Assembly (NCBI RefSeq): GCF_004664715.2
Contig: NC_051084.1
Location: 56,973,334 to 57,037,333 of the forward strand
Direction of reading: 5' to 3'
Origin: Peromyscus leucopus
Lineage: Eukaryota > Chordata > Mammalia > Rodentia > Cricetidae
DNA length: 64,000 nucleotides
In this document: positions 22,379 through 34,336 of the stretch, one piece after another
How positions within the stretch are numbered: the first letter of the stretch is position 1
How the letters are laid out: each line of letters starts with the position of its first letter
Notes under the pieces: model-generated
Told to the model about the DNA's origin: nothing
The model's input: only the letters and a program-made list of their open reading frames with translations
Databases searched by the model: none
Translations under genes and position numbers: made by a program

Positions 22379-22881
22379 TGTAACATGAATCTTAAAAGTT
22401 CTTATTAATAAAATCAAACCTGAGCCAAGTATTGAGGTGAGCACTGGAAGGTCAGAGAGACAGAACAAGTCACAGCCACCTCACCTCGCCGGATCCTCAG
22501 CTGATCCTGGACTGGAGGCCTCTGAGTCCTCATCCAGAATGGGTCTCAGCTGAACTGATACTTGAAAGCCTGAATGCTTAACCAGCCAAATGCTTCTAGT
22601 TTCTGGTCCTCACGCCTTATATACCTTTATGCTTTCTACCACCACTCCCTGGGATTAAAGGCTCACTTGCTGGGATTAAAGGCGTGTGTCACCATGCCTG
22701 GCTGTTTGCAATGTGGCCTTGAACTCACAGAGATCCAGAGGGATTTCTGCCTCTGGAGTGCTAGGATTAAAGGTGTGAGTGCCACCATTTTCTAGCCTCT
22801 GTATCTAGTGGCTCTTCTGTCTCTGACCCCAGATAAGTTTATTAGGGTGCACAATATTTTGGGGAACACAATACCACCACA
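22379..22881 (-). mobile_element. ERV2/ERVK-like solo LTR carrying B1 pieces, minus strand
   Basis: On the minus strand it runs TGTGGTGGTATTGTG ... AAGATTCATGTTACA, 503 bp with TG...CA ends. Flanking GGATAG and GAACAG may be a 6-bp duplication changed at two sites. A TATA-like GTATATAAGG (minus strand, about 22615-22624) marks a possible promoter. Two B1-derived stretches are built in, seen as three GGATTAAAGG boxes and the antisense ACTCACAGAGATCCAGAGGG. I remember this LTR as abundant in cricetid genomes. No internal retroviral genes are present, so it is a solo LTR. Confidence 0.75.
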
Positions 22882-23140
22882 GAACAGGGTTGATCATTTT
22901 CTGGAATTGTCTCCTCTATTTATTTTGCATCTTTTCAGGTTGAAGAAGTGAGCGTCTGGAGCAGATACTGATCATGTAAGGAACTTGCCTCACTTTATTA
23001 AGCAAAGAGATGGGCTATACAGAAAATGTTGCAGTGTTAATGCTTGACACTCTGCCAACTTTGAAATGTCAACTTTTATCCACTACTTGTCTCACTCTAA
23101 GCTCCATTGTCTCTGCCCTGAAGCTGGGTCTCTTTCGCTC
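22882..23140. other. Short unannotated stretch
   Basis: Nothing recognised. GTCAACTTTT at about 23068 also occurs at about 18108 upstream of copy A, so the homology of the duplicated segment may extend left in degraded form. Confidence 0.35.
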
Positions 23141-23275
23141 GTAGTTCTCTGTGGAACTGGATTCAGGATGCTTCACTCTTCCTCCAGAGTGAACCCTGGG
23201 TTTCGAAGTCTTTGTTTCACTTATCTTTTAACTGGTTGTATTTCATAATTAGTCAAACATTTCAATGATTTTCTC
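23141..23275 (+). repeat. 135-bp duplicated segment, copy B
   Basis: Partner of 18231-18365. Landmarks in both copies are GTGGAACTG, ATTCAGGATGCTTCACT, GTGAACCCTGGGTTTC, TTTTAACTGGTTGTATTTC and AGTCAAACATTTCAATGATT. The best-conserved part is the last 45 bases. Confidence 0.85.
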
Positions 23276-24015
23276 CCTATGGTATTAGCTGTTTACCTTT
23301 GATGCCTCACTCCCTTTCAAAAACTTAAGAGCTCAGGGTCTTTCCCAACGTTCTCTTCATCTCTGTCTGGGCAAGGTATCAGTAGGCATCTGTGAGCTAG
23401 TTGTTCCTGCTCTTGCATGGCCTCACCCCAGAAACTCACCTCCTATACTTTCCCATTCAGCTTGTTGCCCATACTTATCTCTACCCAAGGAGTTAGATCC
23501 AGGAAGGACAGTGTTTGTAGAAAGGAAACCGATTCCAAGATTATTCAAACACAAAATGTTTTCTTCATGCCCAAAGTCTCCTTCCTCTTTCTCCTTTCCT
23601 CCTCCTCCTTCTCTATCTCCTTCTTGTTTTGATGTGGAATTCATTTACTACTTCCTTTGTGAATGTTAATTCACAATGTTTTTCTACTTTCTCTAAGAAT
23701 ATAAACTAAATTCCTTTCAGCATTCACAGAGGTGGTGATTGTACACCATGCTTCTGAAACAGTGAAAACATACATTTAAATACATGGAAATAACAAATAT
23801 ATCCTCAACATTCATAGTTTTCAAAAAATTCCATATCTAATCTCCACTGAGGTTGCTAGAATGAGTTATGTTAAGTGTAGAATTAGTTTCAAGCCTTTAA
23901 AGATAAAAAATGAAAGAAAGAAAACTATTGTGGCTATAAAAGGATCTTACATGAATATTAGTCGATAGATATATATTTATTGGATTATCCAGAGTACATT
24001 TTCTCACTTAATTAC
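23276..24015. other. Unannotated stretch with CT-rich patch
   Basis: A pyrimidine tract at 23577-23627 (TCCTCC and TCTTTC units) is the only simple feature. No exon or named repeat is supported. Confidence 0.4.
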
Positions 24016-24421
24016 TGTGGTGGTTGGACTGAGAATAACTTCCATAGGCTTATATGATTGACTGCTTTGTCCCCAGTTAGTGGAACTATTTAGGAAAGAT
24101 AAGGAGGTATGGCCTCGATGGAGGAAATGTGGCCTTTGTAGAGGAAGCATTTCTCTTTGGGTGTTGACTTTGAGGTTTCAAAAGCCCCTGTCATTCTCAT
24201 ATGGGGTTCTCTTTGCACTCCCCTCGCCACCTTAAGGATATAGAACAGACACAAGCTCTCAGTTACTGCCTCAGCACCATGCCTGTCTGGCTGCTGCCAT
24301 GCTCTCTGGCATGACCACCATGGTCTCATCCTCTGAAACTGTAAGGCCCAATTAAACTGTTCTTCTAGGAGTTGCCTTTGTCATGTTGTCTCATCATGGC
24401 AGTCGAAAAGGAACTAAGACA
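24016..24421 (+). mobile_element. MaLR-like solo LTR, plus strand
   Basis: Begins TGTGGTGGTTGGACTGAGAA and ends AACTAAGACA, 406 bp with TG...CA ends. The flanks ATTAC (24011-24015) and ATTAT (24422-24426) fit a 5-bp duplication with one change. Internal landmarks are TTTGTCCCCAGTTAGTGG, TTTGAGGTTTCAAAAGCCCC and a polyadenylation-type AATTAAA near 24351. It is the same general family as 13902-14243, in the opposite orientation. It contains no gene. Confidence 0.75.
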
Positions 24422-24458
24422 ATTATTATGTGGTGCTATACATACATATAGTTAACTC

Positions 24459-24464
24459 TATCTG

Positions 24465-24505
<41 letters not shown>

Positions 24506-24597
24506 ATCTATCATCTATATGTCTATGTATCTATCTATCTATCATCTACATTCTATAATCAATCTATCATCTATCTATCTATATCTATATATACATA
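24459..24597. repeat. (TCTA)n tetranucleotide array
   Basis: A nearly pure TCTA run (24459-24503), followed by interrupted TCTA/TATC units with ATC insertions and a TATA-rich end. Confidence 0.95.
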
Positions 24598-25818
24598 TAG
24601 TTAACTCTCTATGTAGATATGATTAATTATCATGTAAGTGATATCTTAGCAACTGCACGTTTACTACTCTTCTTTTTGTATTCTTCTAAGCTAACACAGT
24701 AGGAGTTCACATTTTCAGCTGAGGTCATAATGGCTAAGAAGAAGCCTCCATCAGACTTGATTAGAAGCAATGGGTTAGAAACAAGGTGTGCCATTTTCAG
24801 AGCACAACTTAAAAGAAAGCAGTGTGGAATTTCTAGCCCTTTCTTCAGCCCATGGCTAAGAACTCAGAGCACGCTGTGGTGTACCATTTGTGGTTGATGA
24901 TCACATCCCAGGGATAGTGTAGCAAAGACAACAGTCATTGAAATGGGGACAAAATCAATAGCTTCTGTTTTCTTGTACTCACTGTTATTTTTGTTCTGTG
25001 CTATATGTCTGCTAAGTGACCATATTTAGTAAAAGCAAATATAGTTAATGGTGTGAAAATAGCATCCTCTGTTCTGTGTATTAGCAAGATCATTATTCAT
25101 GGAAATCCAGCTGAAACTAGGGCCCTGAAAGATAATCATTATGGTTTTCAGAAAATGGGTGCTTGTTGTGAAAATAGTAATTTAAATGACATTATAAATA
25201 AATCAACACTACCTAATTACAGCTGGTCTTCTTACATTTGGAGTCTATTTGAATGAAGGGATGATAGACTGACCCTTTTACTCATCAGGATAAAGCTTGA
25301 TCTCTTTATACTCCTCTACTTTCTAAGTATACATTCAAAAATAAAATTAAGTAATACTAAAAAGAGATAAATGGTTATTGACATATAGTATGATCTCAGT
25401 GTGTGAAAGAATTTTGAGTTGGTTATAGAGTTAAATGTAAGTGGTCACTTCTCTTTAAGTTTTTAATCACTATAACCCAATAAAAATAGTTCATAGAATA
25501 TGCAGTTATCTATGACTTTGATTATTGAAAATCTAATTTAGTTAAATTTTAATTTAAAATTTCTTTTTCCCTTGTTTTCTGAGCACAAACCTGGCAATGG
25601 CTGAGGGATCTGGAAAAGGAAGGCTCTGCCTTTATTTCTTTTGCCATTCATACTTTTCTAGAAAGAGGATGGAATGTCTACTGTGTAGTTTGAAGGGTAC
25701 TGCAAGATTTTTCTTCTATTCATTCTAACAGTAGAGGCACAAGATCATTCTGGTACATGATTCTCTAGTCATCTTTAATACTCAACACTGAAGGAATAAT
25801 CCCACCTTCATGTTAAGA
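24598..25818. other. Unannotated stretch
   Basis: No repeat family or exon is recognised; open frames do not exceed 70 codons. Confidence 0.45.
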
Positions 25819-26030
25819 TGTTGTCATCTGGTATGCAGCTCAAGTCTCCACCCTCAATTTTTGCATGATCATGGAGCCTCATTTATCTCCTAGACTTAAG
25901 GCTCAGTATATAAGTGACTAGTCCTGCTCCTCTCCCTCTGTCCTCCCTCCTTCTTCTTCCCAGTTATTCTTTTTACAGAGAAGCACCAGTTAATCAATAA
26001 ATCACCTAAAAAGATATCCAACTAGACAAG
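25819..26030 (+). mobile_element. Possible MaLR (ORR1-like) LTR remnant
   Basis: Starts TGTTGTCATCTGG, has ATCTCCTAGACTTAAGG, TATATAAG at 25907-25914, a pyrimidine-rich downstream segment, and AATAAA at 25996-26001 about 85 bp after the TATA-like box. A TG start, TATA, pyrimidine block, AATAAA order fits a short MaLR LTR, but sequence-level recognition is weak and the right end is a guess. Confidence 0.35.
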
Positions 26031-27248
26031 AGAGTGAGAATCTCCCTGCTACTTTCCAGTGTGGCCAAGAGAGGTGATTGTCTGATACCACAAATTTTTC
26101 CATAATGCATTGTAATTGTATGGTACCTCTGTTTTCATCCATATTTTACTAGATGGGGATAAGAACAATTCTCTTATCTTTTGACTCTTGGAAAGCCATG
26201 GGAGATGAATCTGCTGCAATTGTATCTCATTTCATAAGAAGAATTACTTGAACATTCTCTGTGTCAGAGTTTGGCACAAATCCCAGTAAACATTCTGTTA
26301 CCTTTAGTAAGGTATTCACAGTGGAAAATCAATCACATACTTTCTTACGCACAATATTTTCTTAAATCAAACAGAAACTTGATATAAGCAGTTATATGTT
26401 AGTTTTATAGCAGATATTAAAAGGATAGTTATTTATTTTCCCTTGTTCCTGAATTGAATATTTTTATTGAATCTAAAATGCTGCTATTTATAGGAAAGTG
26501 TAGTTTGGGGAATTGTCATAACCTTGATAACTATTATTATCTTTCTCTGAGATGTTTTGAATAAATATTATGATACATATTTGTACACTATTTCTGTGTA
26601 GGCATGTCAGATGTGTGGTGATATGCAGCTTATATTACAATAATGCAGACTCCTGGGAAAGGTTATGACCATAGAACATTCTATATTCTGAATACAGTTC
26701 TATAAACAAACTTCAGATAGTATTATCTGTTTCTGTGTGCACGTGTGTGTAACTGCTTGTGTTTTAACTTCACATAAGCATTCATCTCTAAAATTCTCTT
26801 TTACTTTTATTGATAGCATCTCAAAACAAAATAATCCTAATATACTGGATCCCAATAAACTAATCCATTTGACTTCAAAGATTGACCTTCTCCCATAGTC
26901 AGCTGGAAGCTAACGTACACGTGAAGAAAATAATCATGAGAGCTTGTGCATTTTAATTCTTGCACATTTATCTTTGAATTTCTGAATTCCATGCATCTTT
27001 CTTTTGTTAATTGTAGGATAATAACAAAAATTTCCCATTTCATAATCCTATAAGAAATGTAAATAATCTGTAGTTGAGACATATACCTTAATATTTATAA
27101 TTTACTCATAATTAAAACTATAGTTAAGATTATTTAGTGATTTTCTAAAGTGGGAATTTTAAGGAATATCCATATTTTGCATATGAAAAATCATGCTTCA
27201 AATTTAGAGTGATAATTTTGTCTGTGGGCACTTATACTTGCTAGACTT
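26031..27248. other. Unannotated stretch, possible MIR fragment
   Basis: The segment about 26125-26180 (CCTCTGTTTTCATCC, then ACTAGATGGGGATAAGAACA) faintly resembles the MIR core phrase. The remainder is plain AT-rich DNA. Confidence 0.3.
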
Positions 27249-27529
27249 GAAAATCTGGAATAAATCCCTGGTGCACGAGCAGGCTTTTTGGAGCCCACTA
27301 TGTATGATGGGACATCACACATAGCCTTGAGGCAGGGGAAGGGATTTGGAGTTGCCTCTACTGAATGTACCTCCCCATGGGAGGCCTTACCTCATTGTAG
27401 GAGGGAATGGGGGATGGGTTGGGAAGGGGCGGCTGGAGGGGCAGAAAGAGGGAAGAGGGAGATTTTTGACTGGTATGTAAAATGAATAAAATTTTTTTTA
27501 AAAAAAAAATAAGGAAAATCTGGAACAAA
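27249..27529 (+). mobile_element. L1 3' end, 5'-truncated, plus strand, with target-site duplication
   Basis: The 249-bp body (27265-27513) is sense L1 3' UTR: TTTTTGGAGCCCACTATG, CCCATGGGAGGCCTTACC, a G-rich purine tract, TGGTATGTAAAATGAATAAA and an A tail. GAAAATCTGGAATAAA (27249-27264) and GAAAATCTGGAACAAA (27514-27529) form a 16-bp duplication with one mismatch. This colinear copy confirms the orientation of the inverted pieces elsewhere in the window. Confidence 0.93.
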
Positions 27530-28111
27530 AAAAGCAAAGAGTATTGAATAATAGTTTAAGCATTTAGAAAGTGAAAGAAAAAGAAAAAGAAAAGAAAGGT
27601 GAGAAAGGTGACTTGCCTCTAAATGAGATTGGTATACCCAAATCAATTTGATGATGTGGTTCATAAATCTAACCAAGTGCAGACTGCAGCATTATAAAGA
27701 CAGAGAAAATAAGGAGGAGTTTCATTTATTTAATAGATGTAGATGCATTCCTATATACAAAAAAGCACAAACTGTTATTTAATTTCTTATTTTTATGTAA
27801 GGGATGCATATAAACATTGCTTCAAATAGAATGGCAAATGATTTTTCTGTGAAAAAGAATTCGTCCTCCTTCATATGTTTATCTACATAATTTTCAATGA
27901 GTTTCCTGTGAGAGATGTCCATGGCGTCATCTTCTTATTTTTCCCATTTGGAATGACATTAACATATTCTGCCACAAACTCATTATGCTATTGGAGCCAT
28001 GGCTCTGGATGGAGCCTGAGAACCTGTCTGGTAACAGTTATCAACTTTGTAACCTCTAAAAATATTTGAGTGTTTGACCCTTGATTTAGTCCGTCTTTTA
28101 CAACTGAAAAA
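27530..28111. other. Unannotated stretch
   Basis: An A/G-rich patch (about 27570-27610) with AAAAAG units; otherwise nothing recognised. Confidence 0.4.
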
Positions 28112-28235
28112 AAACCAAGTGGAGTGACACACACCTGGAATCCCAGCACTAAGGAGGATCAGAAGTTCAGTGTCATCTTTGGCTACCTATCTGGTCCTAG
28201 GCCAGCCTGGTCTACATGAGACTCTGTGTCAGAAA
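28112..28235 (+). mobile_element. Old B1-like SINE, plus strand
   Basis: GTGGAGTGACACACACCTGG, AATCCCAGCACTAAGGAGGA, GGCCAGCCTGGTCTACATGA and GACTCTGTGTCAGAAAGTGG follow B1 order with an internal expansion and many changes. Confidence 0.7.
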
Positions 28236-31200
28236 GTGGAAAAGTTTGGACTGCTCTTTCTGGTCATCTTCCAGGTGCTCCTGCTTCATGTGGCCAGCAT
28301 TCTTAAAGAACACGATTTTCAGAAATCAGTATCAGTTTATCTTGACAGAACACAGAAAGAATCTTCATTGTTTAAAATGTACACTAGGAAAGCCTGTTGC
28401 TTGAAAGGATAAAACCATCACATGACCCCCAAGGACAACACATCTTCACACTTAAAGCAGATAGGGCCTCAACTTTGATTTAGTCCCCCGGGAGTACATG
28501 TTTTAAAGTTACTCTTCAGATGACTCTCCCTTTGACCTTCTGGAGAATTTAAACTATTGTTCAAGAACCAACCACTCCTTAGTTTCCTCGAGACCAGCTA
28601 CCACATGTCACAGGGACTCCTAGAGATAACATTTTGATGACAAACCCGGGTGCCAGTTTCTGACTCTAGGATCACCAACTGAGCAGCTGACATATTAGGA
28701 AGAGGGAACGAATTTGAACTTGACTCTACCAATGCCTCAGTTTCAGCAGGAAATAGCAGAATCAAGGTAGGTAGGCGCGCACAAAAGCACCTTGGGCACA
28801 ACCTGCAGCTTGGGCACAACCTGCAGCTAGCATCTATTCTGTGAAGTTTCGTTCCTTTTTTTAAAATATAAGGAAAAAAACCCATAAAAACAAAAAAAAA
28901 AATAGACAAAAACTGAAATGAATCAAAATCACCATGGTAGATATTACTGTGCCTCATGTATCTCATACTTTCCTGAACTGTTAACTTCTTACCTTATAGC
29001 AGCCCCAAGATAAATGCAAGACTATAATAAAACTTCATAAAGCTCTGCCTTTTATACTATACTGTACCTTCATTGTTTGTTGTTGTTGAACCTAAACTTC
29101 ACCTCCTCTAAGTTTGGAATCCCCCTCTACTTTAAGCTCAGAGAACTACTCTCTCCTCTAAAGTCTGAAAAATAAGATATTTCCTTTTGATTTGTGTGTT
29201 TCTGTTGGATTCCAGCTTTTTACCACTGTGGGTGGTCAGCATTATTAAAGGACCCAATTACCTGAAAGAAAAAAAAAAAGAACAGTGTAATTGTTAGGAA
29301 TAATTTACTCCCTTAAAAAAAAAACCAAAAAAAAAAAAAAGTTTAGGCTATTAAAATTAGTTTTGATTTAAATCTTCATTGCTCCATTAAAAGAATAAAA
29401 TATTTCTTTATTCCACTTCGATTTGAATAATATGTAATTAGTATTAACATTTTGGAAATCAGGAAAAAAATCACTCTCTGAGGAAAAGGTGAGGGCGTGA
29501 GATGTGTTCAACTCTGTTCAACATATTCTTTAACTTGGTCAGGTGCATTTAATGGACTCTTAGAATTATACTCTCTACAATCAAGAAAGGTTCTTTTGGG
29601 TGAGGAGGTTATAAATAATTTCACACTAAAAGAAAAAACAACTCCATGTAATTTTCAAAAAGCATTTATAGCATTAAAAAATAAGCATTTTTCTTGTTGC
29701 TAAGCTTGTTGTTATAGAGTTGAACATTTGTATTCCCAAATGTCCCTATCCCACGTACTAATTTAGGGTTGACATGACTGCCTGAACACCAGCTAGAATA
29801 CTTTCTTTTCAAAGACATGCTTCCTATTTTACATAAATGGATAGAATAATAGAATACTTGTTCATACATGAGTCAGTTATCTGGCAAAAGAAACATAAAA
29901 GTTCTTCGTGTACAGGGGAAATTGTGTTCAACAGATATATATTTGAAATACATTCAATTATAAATTTATGGAACTCCATTTCCTTTCAGTAAATAAAATA
30001 TATTTACAATCTTAAAAATGTATCCTTTTGTGGATAAATTATATAAGTTATGCAATCTTATTGTAGCTTTTATATTCAGAAAGCATGCAAATTTCCATGG
30101 GTTCAAGACTTTGTTTGATACTCAGAGAGCAGGTAGAAGGCATACCATAGTTCTGTTATGGAAACAATAAGACATTTTTAATTCTTGTCAGTTTCCATGG
30201 AGTGCAATATTATCTTTGAATACAAATTCTTAATAGCTGGCATTTACTAACATGATAAACATGATGTAATGAATTAGTCACCTGTTTTTATGTTCTGTAA
30301 AGATTTTACTAAAAGCTATTGCTTTATAAAATGTGAACAGAAGAGTTGTTAAGAAGGTATTACTACTTGAAGAGAATAAATTGCTACGATAATTACCTTC
30401 AAAGAAGGTAAGAAGAAAAAGGTAAAATATAGTGTACAGTTTATTCAATTGAAAGTGTGTGAGCCATTTGTTAATGTTCATCTTTCTTTAGTGATCTTAA
30501 GTAATAGAATTATTCTACTTTCTGATTAGGAGTTGCCAAAAATAGGGCCTTCACAAATGAGCTCTTTATTGATCTTGTGATTTATGCGATCTAATCTTGT
30601 GGATTAAGTATATATTTCTTGGAATAACATACCCAAACTTTAGTAATAAATGATTTTATGATGCTTGTGTTTATGTTTTTGTTAAGTGTCTTTAAATAGG
30701 ATTTGGAACGGACATCTAGTACTTACCTTCTCCATTGATTCTATTGGCCTGTATGATAGCACAGTTAGAGAAATTCTAGAGTCTCATTTAGAATTTTTAT
30801 GTATTTTATTCTTCCCTGATCAAGAGACATTTTTAGAACCCCTTTAAAAAGAATTATAGATCAAGACTATGAGAAAGAAGACACATTTTAATACTTGTAT
30901 GTTAGACTTACAAAACACTAAGTTACTGTAGACTAATCATTCTCACTGTAGACTAATCTTTCTCTATTCCAAGCTGGAATTATTGAAAAGTGAAAGAACC
31001 AAAGTGGAAACTTATGAATTAACTTATGAATTTTAAATTTGCTAAAAGTGTTACAAGTCCTTCATGATACTTTAAAATACCTGATATTGATAGATAATAG
31101 AATTAATGTTCCCCCATTTGGTTTATCAGTAAAGGACCTAGATAAAGACTAATTCCTAAACAGCAGATGAATGTATTCTGGTTTTAGGTTTGGCTAGTTT

Positions 31201-31454
31201 TGTGAGACTGTAGCTTGGATTTCAGCCATATTTCATGTATTTTTCTCTCTGAAAGCTAATGAAAATCCCCTGAATGTAATGCCATTAATCCCTGGAGAAG
31301 AAGGAAGTAAGGCAGCATTTTGTGTAACAGATGTGATTTCTATATGTGCCAGAGATAAAATAGGAGTCAGTGCATTAGGCATGGGATTAAAATAAGGAAC
31401 ACTGAACCCTGCGACTAAAGATTGTGTTTGTTCTAAAGGTATCTGAATGATTAA
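28236..31454. other. Long unannotated stretch
   Basis: Contains an 18-bp tandem duplication (28791-28826, listed separately), A-rich runs at about 29266-29280 and 29316-29340, and a segment at 28960-29050 with AATAAAA that might be an LTR remnant. No exon can be supported. The open frame of 122 codons (minus strand, 28598-28966) includes the tandem duplication and resembles no family I know. Confidence 0.4.
28791..28826. repeat. Perfect 18-bp tandem duplication
   Basis: CTTGGGCACAACCTGCAG occurs twice back to back with no difference, in otherwise non-repetitive sequence. It is 18 bp (a multiple of three), but no coding context is seen. Confidence 0.95.
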
Positions 31455-31545
31455 CCAATGCCTGCCTGCCTTCCTCCCATCTATCTCCCCTTTATCCCTC
31501 CCTCTCTCCTGACCTCTGTCCCTCCCTTTTCCCCTCCCTTTTGTG
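31455..31545. repeat. Pyrimidine-rich low-complexity tract
   Basis: Mostly C and T with CCTCCC and CTCTC units, immediately left of the B4 element. Confidence 0.8.
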
Positions 31546-31862
31546 TGTTTATATGTATCTATGTGTGTACTTGTTAATGGGGATTCATAACTACATCATC
31601 ATAAATGTCGGGCACCTCACTCCTCAGTAGCCATCTGCCAGTTTTTAAAGACAGGGTCTCTTGTTGGTATGGTGATTATCCTTTAGGCTGGAGTTCTGGC
31701 CTAAAGTGAGGCCCAGACAGTCACCTGTTTCTGCCTCTCTAATACTGGGCTTAAAAGTATTATGTTGCCAAAATTTCTTTCTTTTTTTGTGTGGGTTCCA
31801 GGGATTAAATTCACATCCTTTACTTTATATAGCAAGTGCTTTAGTGACTCCCAAGCCCCTCA
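31546..31862 (-). mobile_element. B4-family composite SINE, minus strand
   Basis: The TG-rich start is the reversed CA tail. Next is an antisense B1-like body (AAAGACAGGGTCTCTTGTTG, CACCTGTTTCTGCCTCTCTA), then a T-run and an antisense ID-like head (GTTCCAGGGATTAAATTCAC, AGTGCTTTAGTGACTCCCAA). Old copy; edges approximate. Confidence 0.7.
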
Positions 31863-32809
31863 TCACTCTTAATAATATTTAAGTAATAGCACTAGGACCC
31901 ACTGTCAGGGCTTGACTAGCTGATAGTGAAAAAACAAATAGAATGTATGACACATACGTTTTCCATCACAGACACAATATTAACAAAGTATTGGCTTATG
32001 GGGAGGGAATGAGAGGAAAAATAAAATAATGATAACTTCATTATACTAGGAATTGGCATTAAATATTCAAAATGCTTTTATTACGTTTCCCTAAAGGTAA
32101 TTTAATGTGTTTGAACTAGAGTTTTATTTTATTAACATATTAGCATATATTATTTTTTTATTCTAAATTAGTTAATATAACTCAGAATACCCTAAATATT
32201 AAATGAAAACTCTAAAATTATATTGGATATTAAATAATAGAAATATAATTGTTGAGTACTGAAGATGCCTGAGTAGTTTTTACATACATCTCAATTTTCC
32301 TTACTGCAGAAATTTGACATTCAAGAATGTTACCCATGTACATTTCTTATGGGACACTATTTATAGTGTTGGACTTTCTTCCATGAAAAAGGTTTCCTAT
32401 AATAAATGCTATTATTTAAAATGTATTCTTGCTGGGCAGAAAAAAATATAATTTCATATAAATATTAGTACTCTGTTTTTCTAAAAATGTGACCTTCTGG
32501 GAATAACACGTATGCACTCATGATTTATTATTACATTTCCAGGTAACACTTCATTTCAAGGCTTGACTTTCATAAGTATAAATTTTTCATAACTACACAT
32601 TAGGGATTATGAATAATGAACTTCTGACTATTAAACATGCATTTAAATATCCCTGTCTTTAAGAGTATGTAGTTTGTGTAAAACCCAGGCCTCTAAGTTA
32701 ATTATACATACAAATTCAGTCAACTTCAAATTAGTTTATTATAATGAATCACAATATATAGGCTCACATTTTGGCAAATTTGAACATGCTATTTATATAG
32801 ATTCATCAA
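31863..32809. other. Unannotated AT-rich stretch
   Basis: Very AT-rich, with no recognised family or exon. Confidence 0.45.
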
Positions 32810-33005
32810 GGCTAGAGAGAGATGGTTCAGCAGGTAAATTCACTTGTCATTCACTGGAGACTTGAGTTCTGTCCCCAGAATTCATGTAAGGTAGAACCCA
32901 GTCCAGACAGTTTTCCTTTGACCTCCACACACTCACTGTGACACATGAGTTCACACACACACACACACACACACACACGATGAAAAATAAATAAAAATTT
33001 TAATT
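32810..33005 (+). mobile_element. RSINE1/B4-family SINE with (CA)n, plus strand
   Basis: Head GGCTAGAGAGAGATGGTTCA (box A region), GACTTGAGTTCTGTCCCCAG (box B region), TTTTCCTTTGACCTCCACAC, a pure CA run (32951-32978) and an A/T-rich end. The layout is complete with moderate divergence. Confidence 0.8.
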
Positions 33006-33705
33006 TTATACCTTGGGAAATAACCGCATAATTTTAGGAAGACTAAAGCTACATTAATTGTCTATATGCCTATATAACTATGTCTAGTCAAATTCCATAC
33101 ATGAAATTTTGATGTGCAGTATAAATGTTAGTTCCTTCTGTTGAAATTGCTAGTTTGTCTAATGATGCTGTCCAGAAATATGTGGATATTTTCACATAAA
33201 TTTTCAATCATGATATACTGGACAATTATTTTCTAGAAGAGTGTGAGTAGAGCTCACTGCATATGGAGCAAAGTGCTCTGGTGACCAACATGATACCGTG
33301 GACAGCAAAAGTAATATTTCAAGTTGGGGAGTATTTGATCAAAATGCGTTGGGTGCATGGACGAAATTCTATAACCATACAAAAATAGCCGAGCTTGTGT
33401 GCATGTCTGCTGTTGCACATGAAAACATTAATGTAAATGCTCCAAATTGGGATAGTGGGCATCTCTTGTTCTCTGAGAGTCTTGAGGACTGCCTGCCTCG
33501 CTCTCTGTTTTCCTAAGACTGTGTAGTTTTGTCTCCACCTTTTATCAATAAATGCCTACATCATCTGATGCATTTGATAGGGCTAAGCGGGTCAAGCAAA
33601 TCTTTATTCCACATAGTACAAGTGGTTTTTCCTAGTTAAAGATGTGGCACTAAGAACACATGTACCAGCAAATACCAGTGAGCAGTAATACTGAATTTAG
33701 CATAT
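33006..33705. other. Unannotated stretch
   Basis: An open frame of 72 codons (33298-33516) is followed 30 bp later by AATAAA at about 33547. The combination could suggest an old transcript end or LTR, but nothing in the translated sequence is familiar. Confidence 0.3.
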
Positions 33706-33782
33706 GGGGCACAGGGCTGAGGATGGAACCCAGGGCCTTGCACATGGCTGGCATGCTCTACTGTTCAACCTCGAAATAGCCT
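33706..33782 (-). mobile_element. ID SINE, minus strand
   Basis: ATGGAACCCAGGGCCTTGCA and GGCATGCTCTACTGTTCAAC are the antisense box B and box A regions of an ID element. The head end is degraded. Confidence 0.75.
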
Positions 33783-34070
33783 AGATGTATTTACTTGACA
33801 GTCTCTTTGGCAGGATTCAGATACTTCACTTCTGTTGTGTTTTGCTCACACAATATTCAATGAGTGTGGTCGTATTATTATTATTCAAGTTTACAATAAA
33901 ACAGTAATTTCTTACTCAGTAGAATGGTGAGATCCGTTTCTAGGTTTTCTGTGTAAAATATTCTTGTATTTTTTTTATTTTAAACATGTTAGAAAAAAGA
34001 TAAAGAAAAAAATGGCAATCATCCCGCCCTTTTAAGTAAATCATTTTGCTGTTAAAAAGTCAACATTTTC

Positions 34071-34336
34071 TGGGCCTTGTGAGAAAGCTCAGCAGTTAAA
34101 CTTGCTTTCTAGTCTTGTGAAGGGTCAAAGTACAGTTTCCAACACTTACTTCACTTCTCACAGGCCCACAGCTACCTGTTCCAGCAAGGGCTGATGCCCT
34201 CTACTGGCCTGCACATGTACTCACATACATATGTCATAATCCACTGCATATACATGCATGTGTACATATACATGTGCATGAATGTATGTGTGTACACATG
34301 CACACACACATGTGTAAAAAAATAAAGAAAAAAGTG
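34071..34336 (+). mobile_element. B3-like tRNA-derived SINE, plus strand
   Basis: GAGAAAGCTCAGCAGTTAAA resembles box A of the B2/B3 head. It is followed by GCTGATGCCCTCTACTGGCC, a phrase near the B3 body, an expanded CATA/CACA-rich segment (34210-34310) and an A-rich tail with AATAAA. Divergent. Confidence 0.7.

Noticed and set aside
21993..22388. 131-codon open frame
   Set aside because: It crosses the B2 SINE and its flanking duplication; the translated part is SINE sequence.
24459..24597. Regular repeats resembling a CRISPR array
   Set aside because: A simple TCTA microsatellite in a mammalian genome; no spacers.
33298..33552. 72-codon open frame followed by AATAAA as a possible small gene or retrocopy
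   Set aside because: AATAAA is common in AT-rich DNA, and no protein resemblance or target-site duplication was found.
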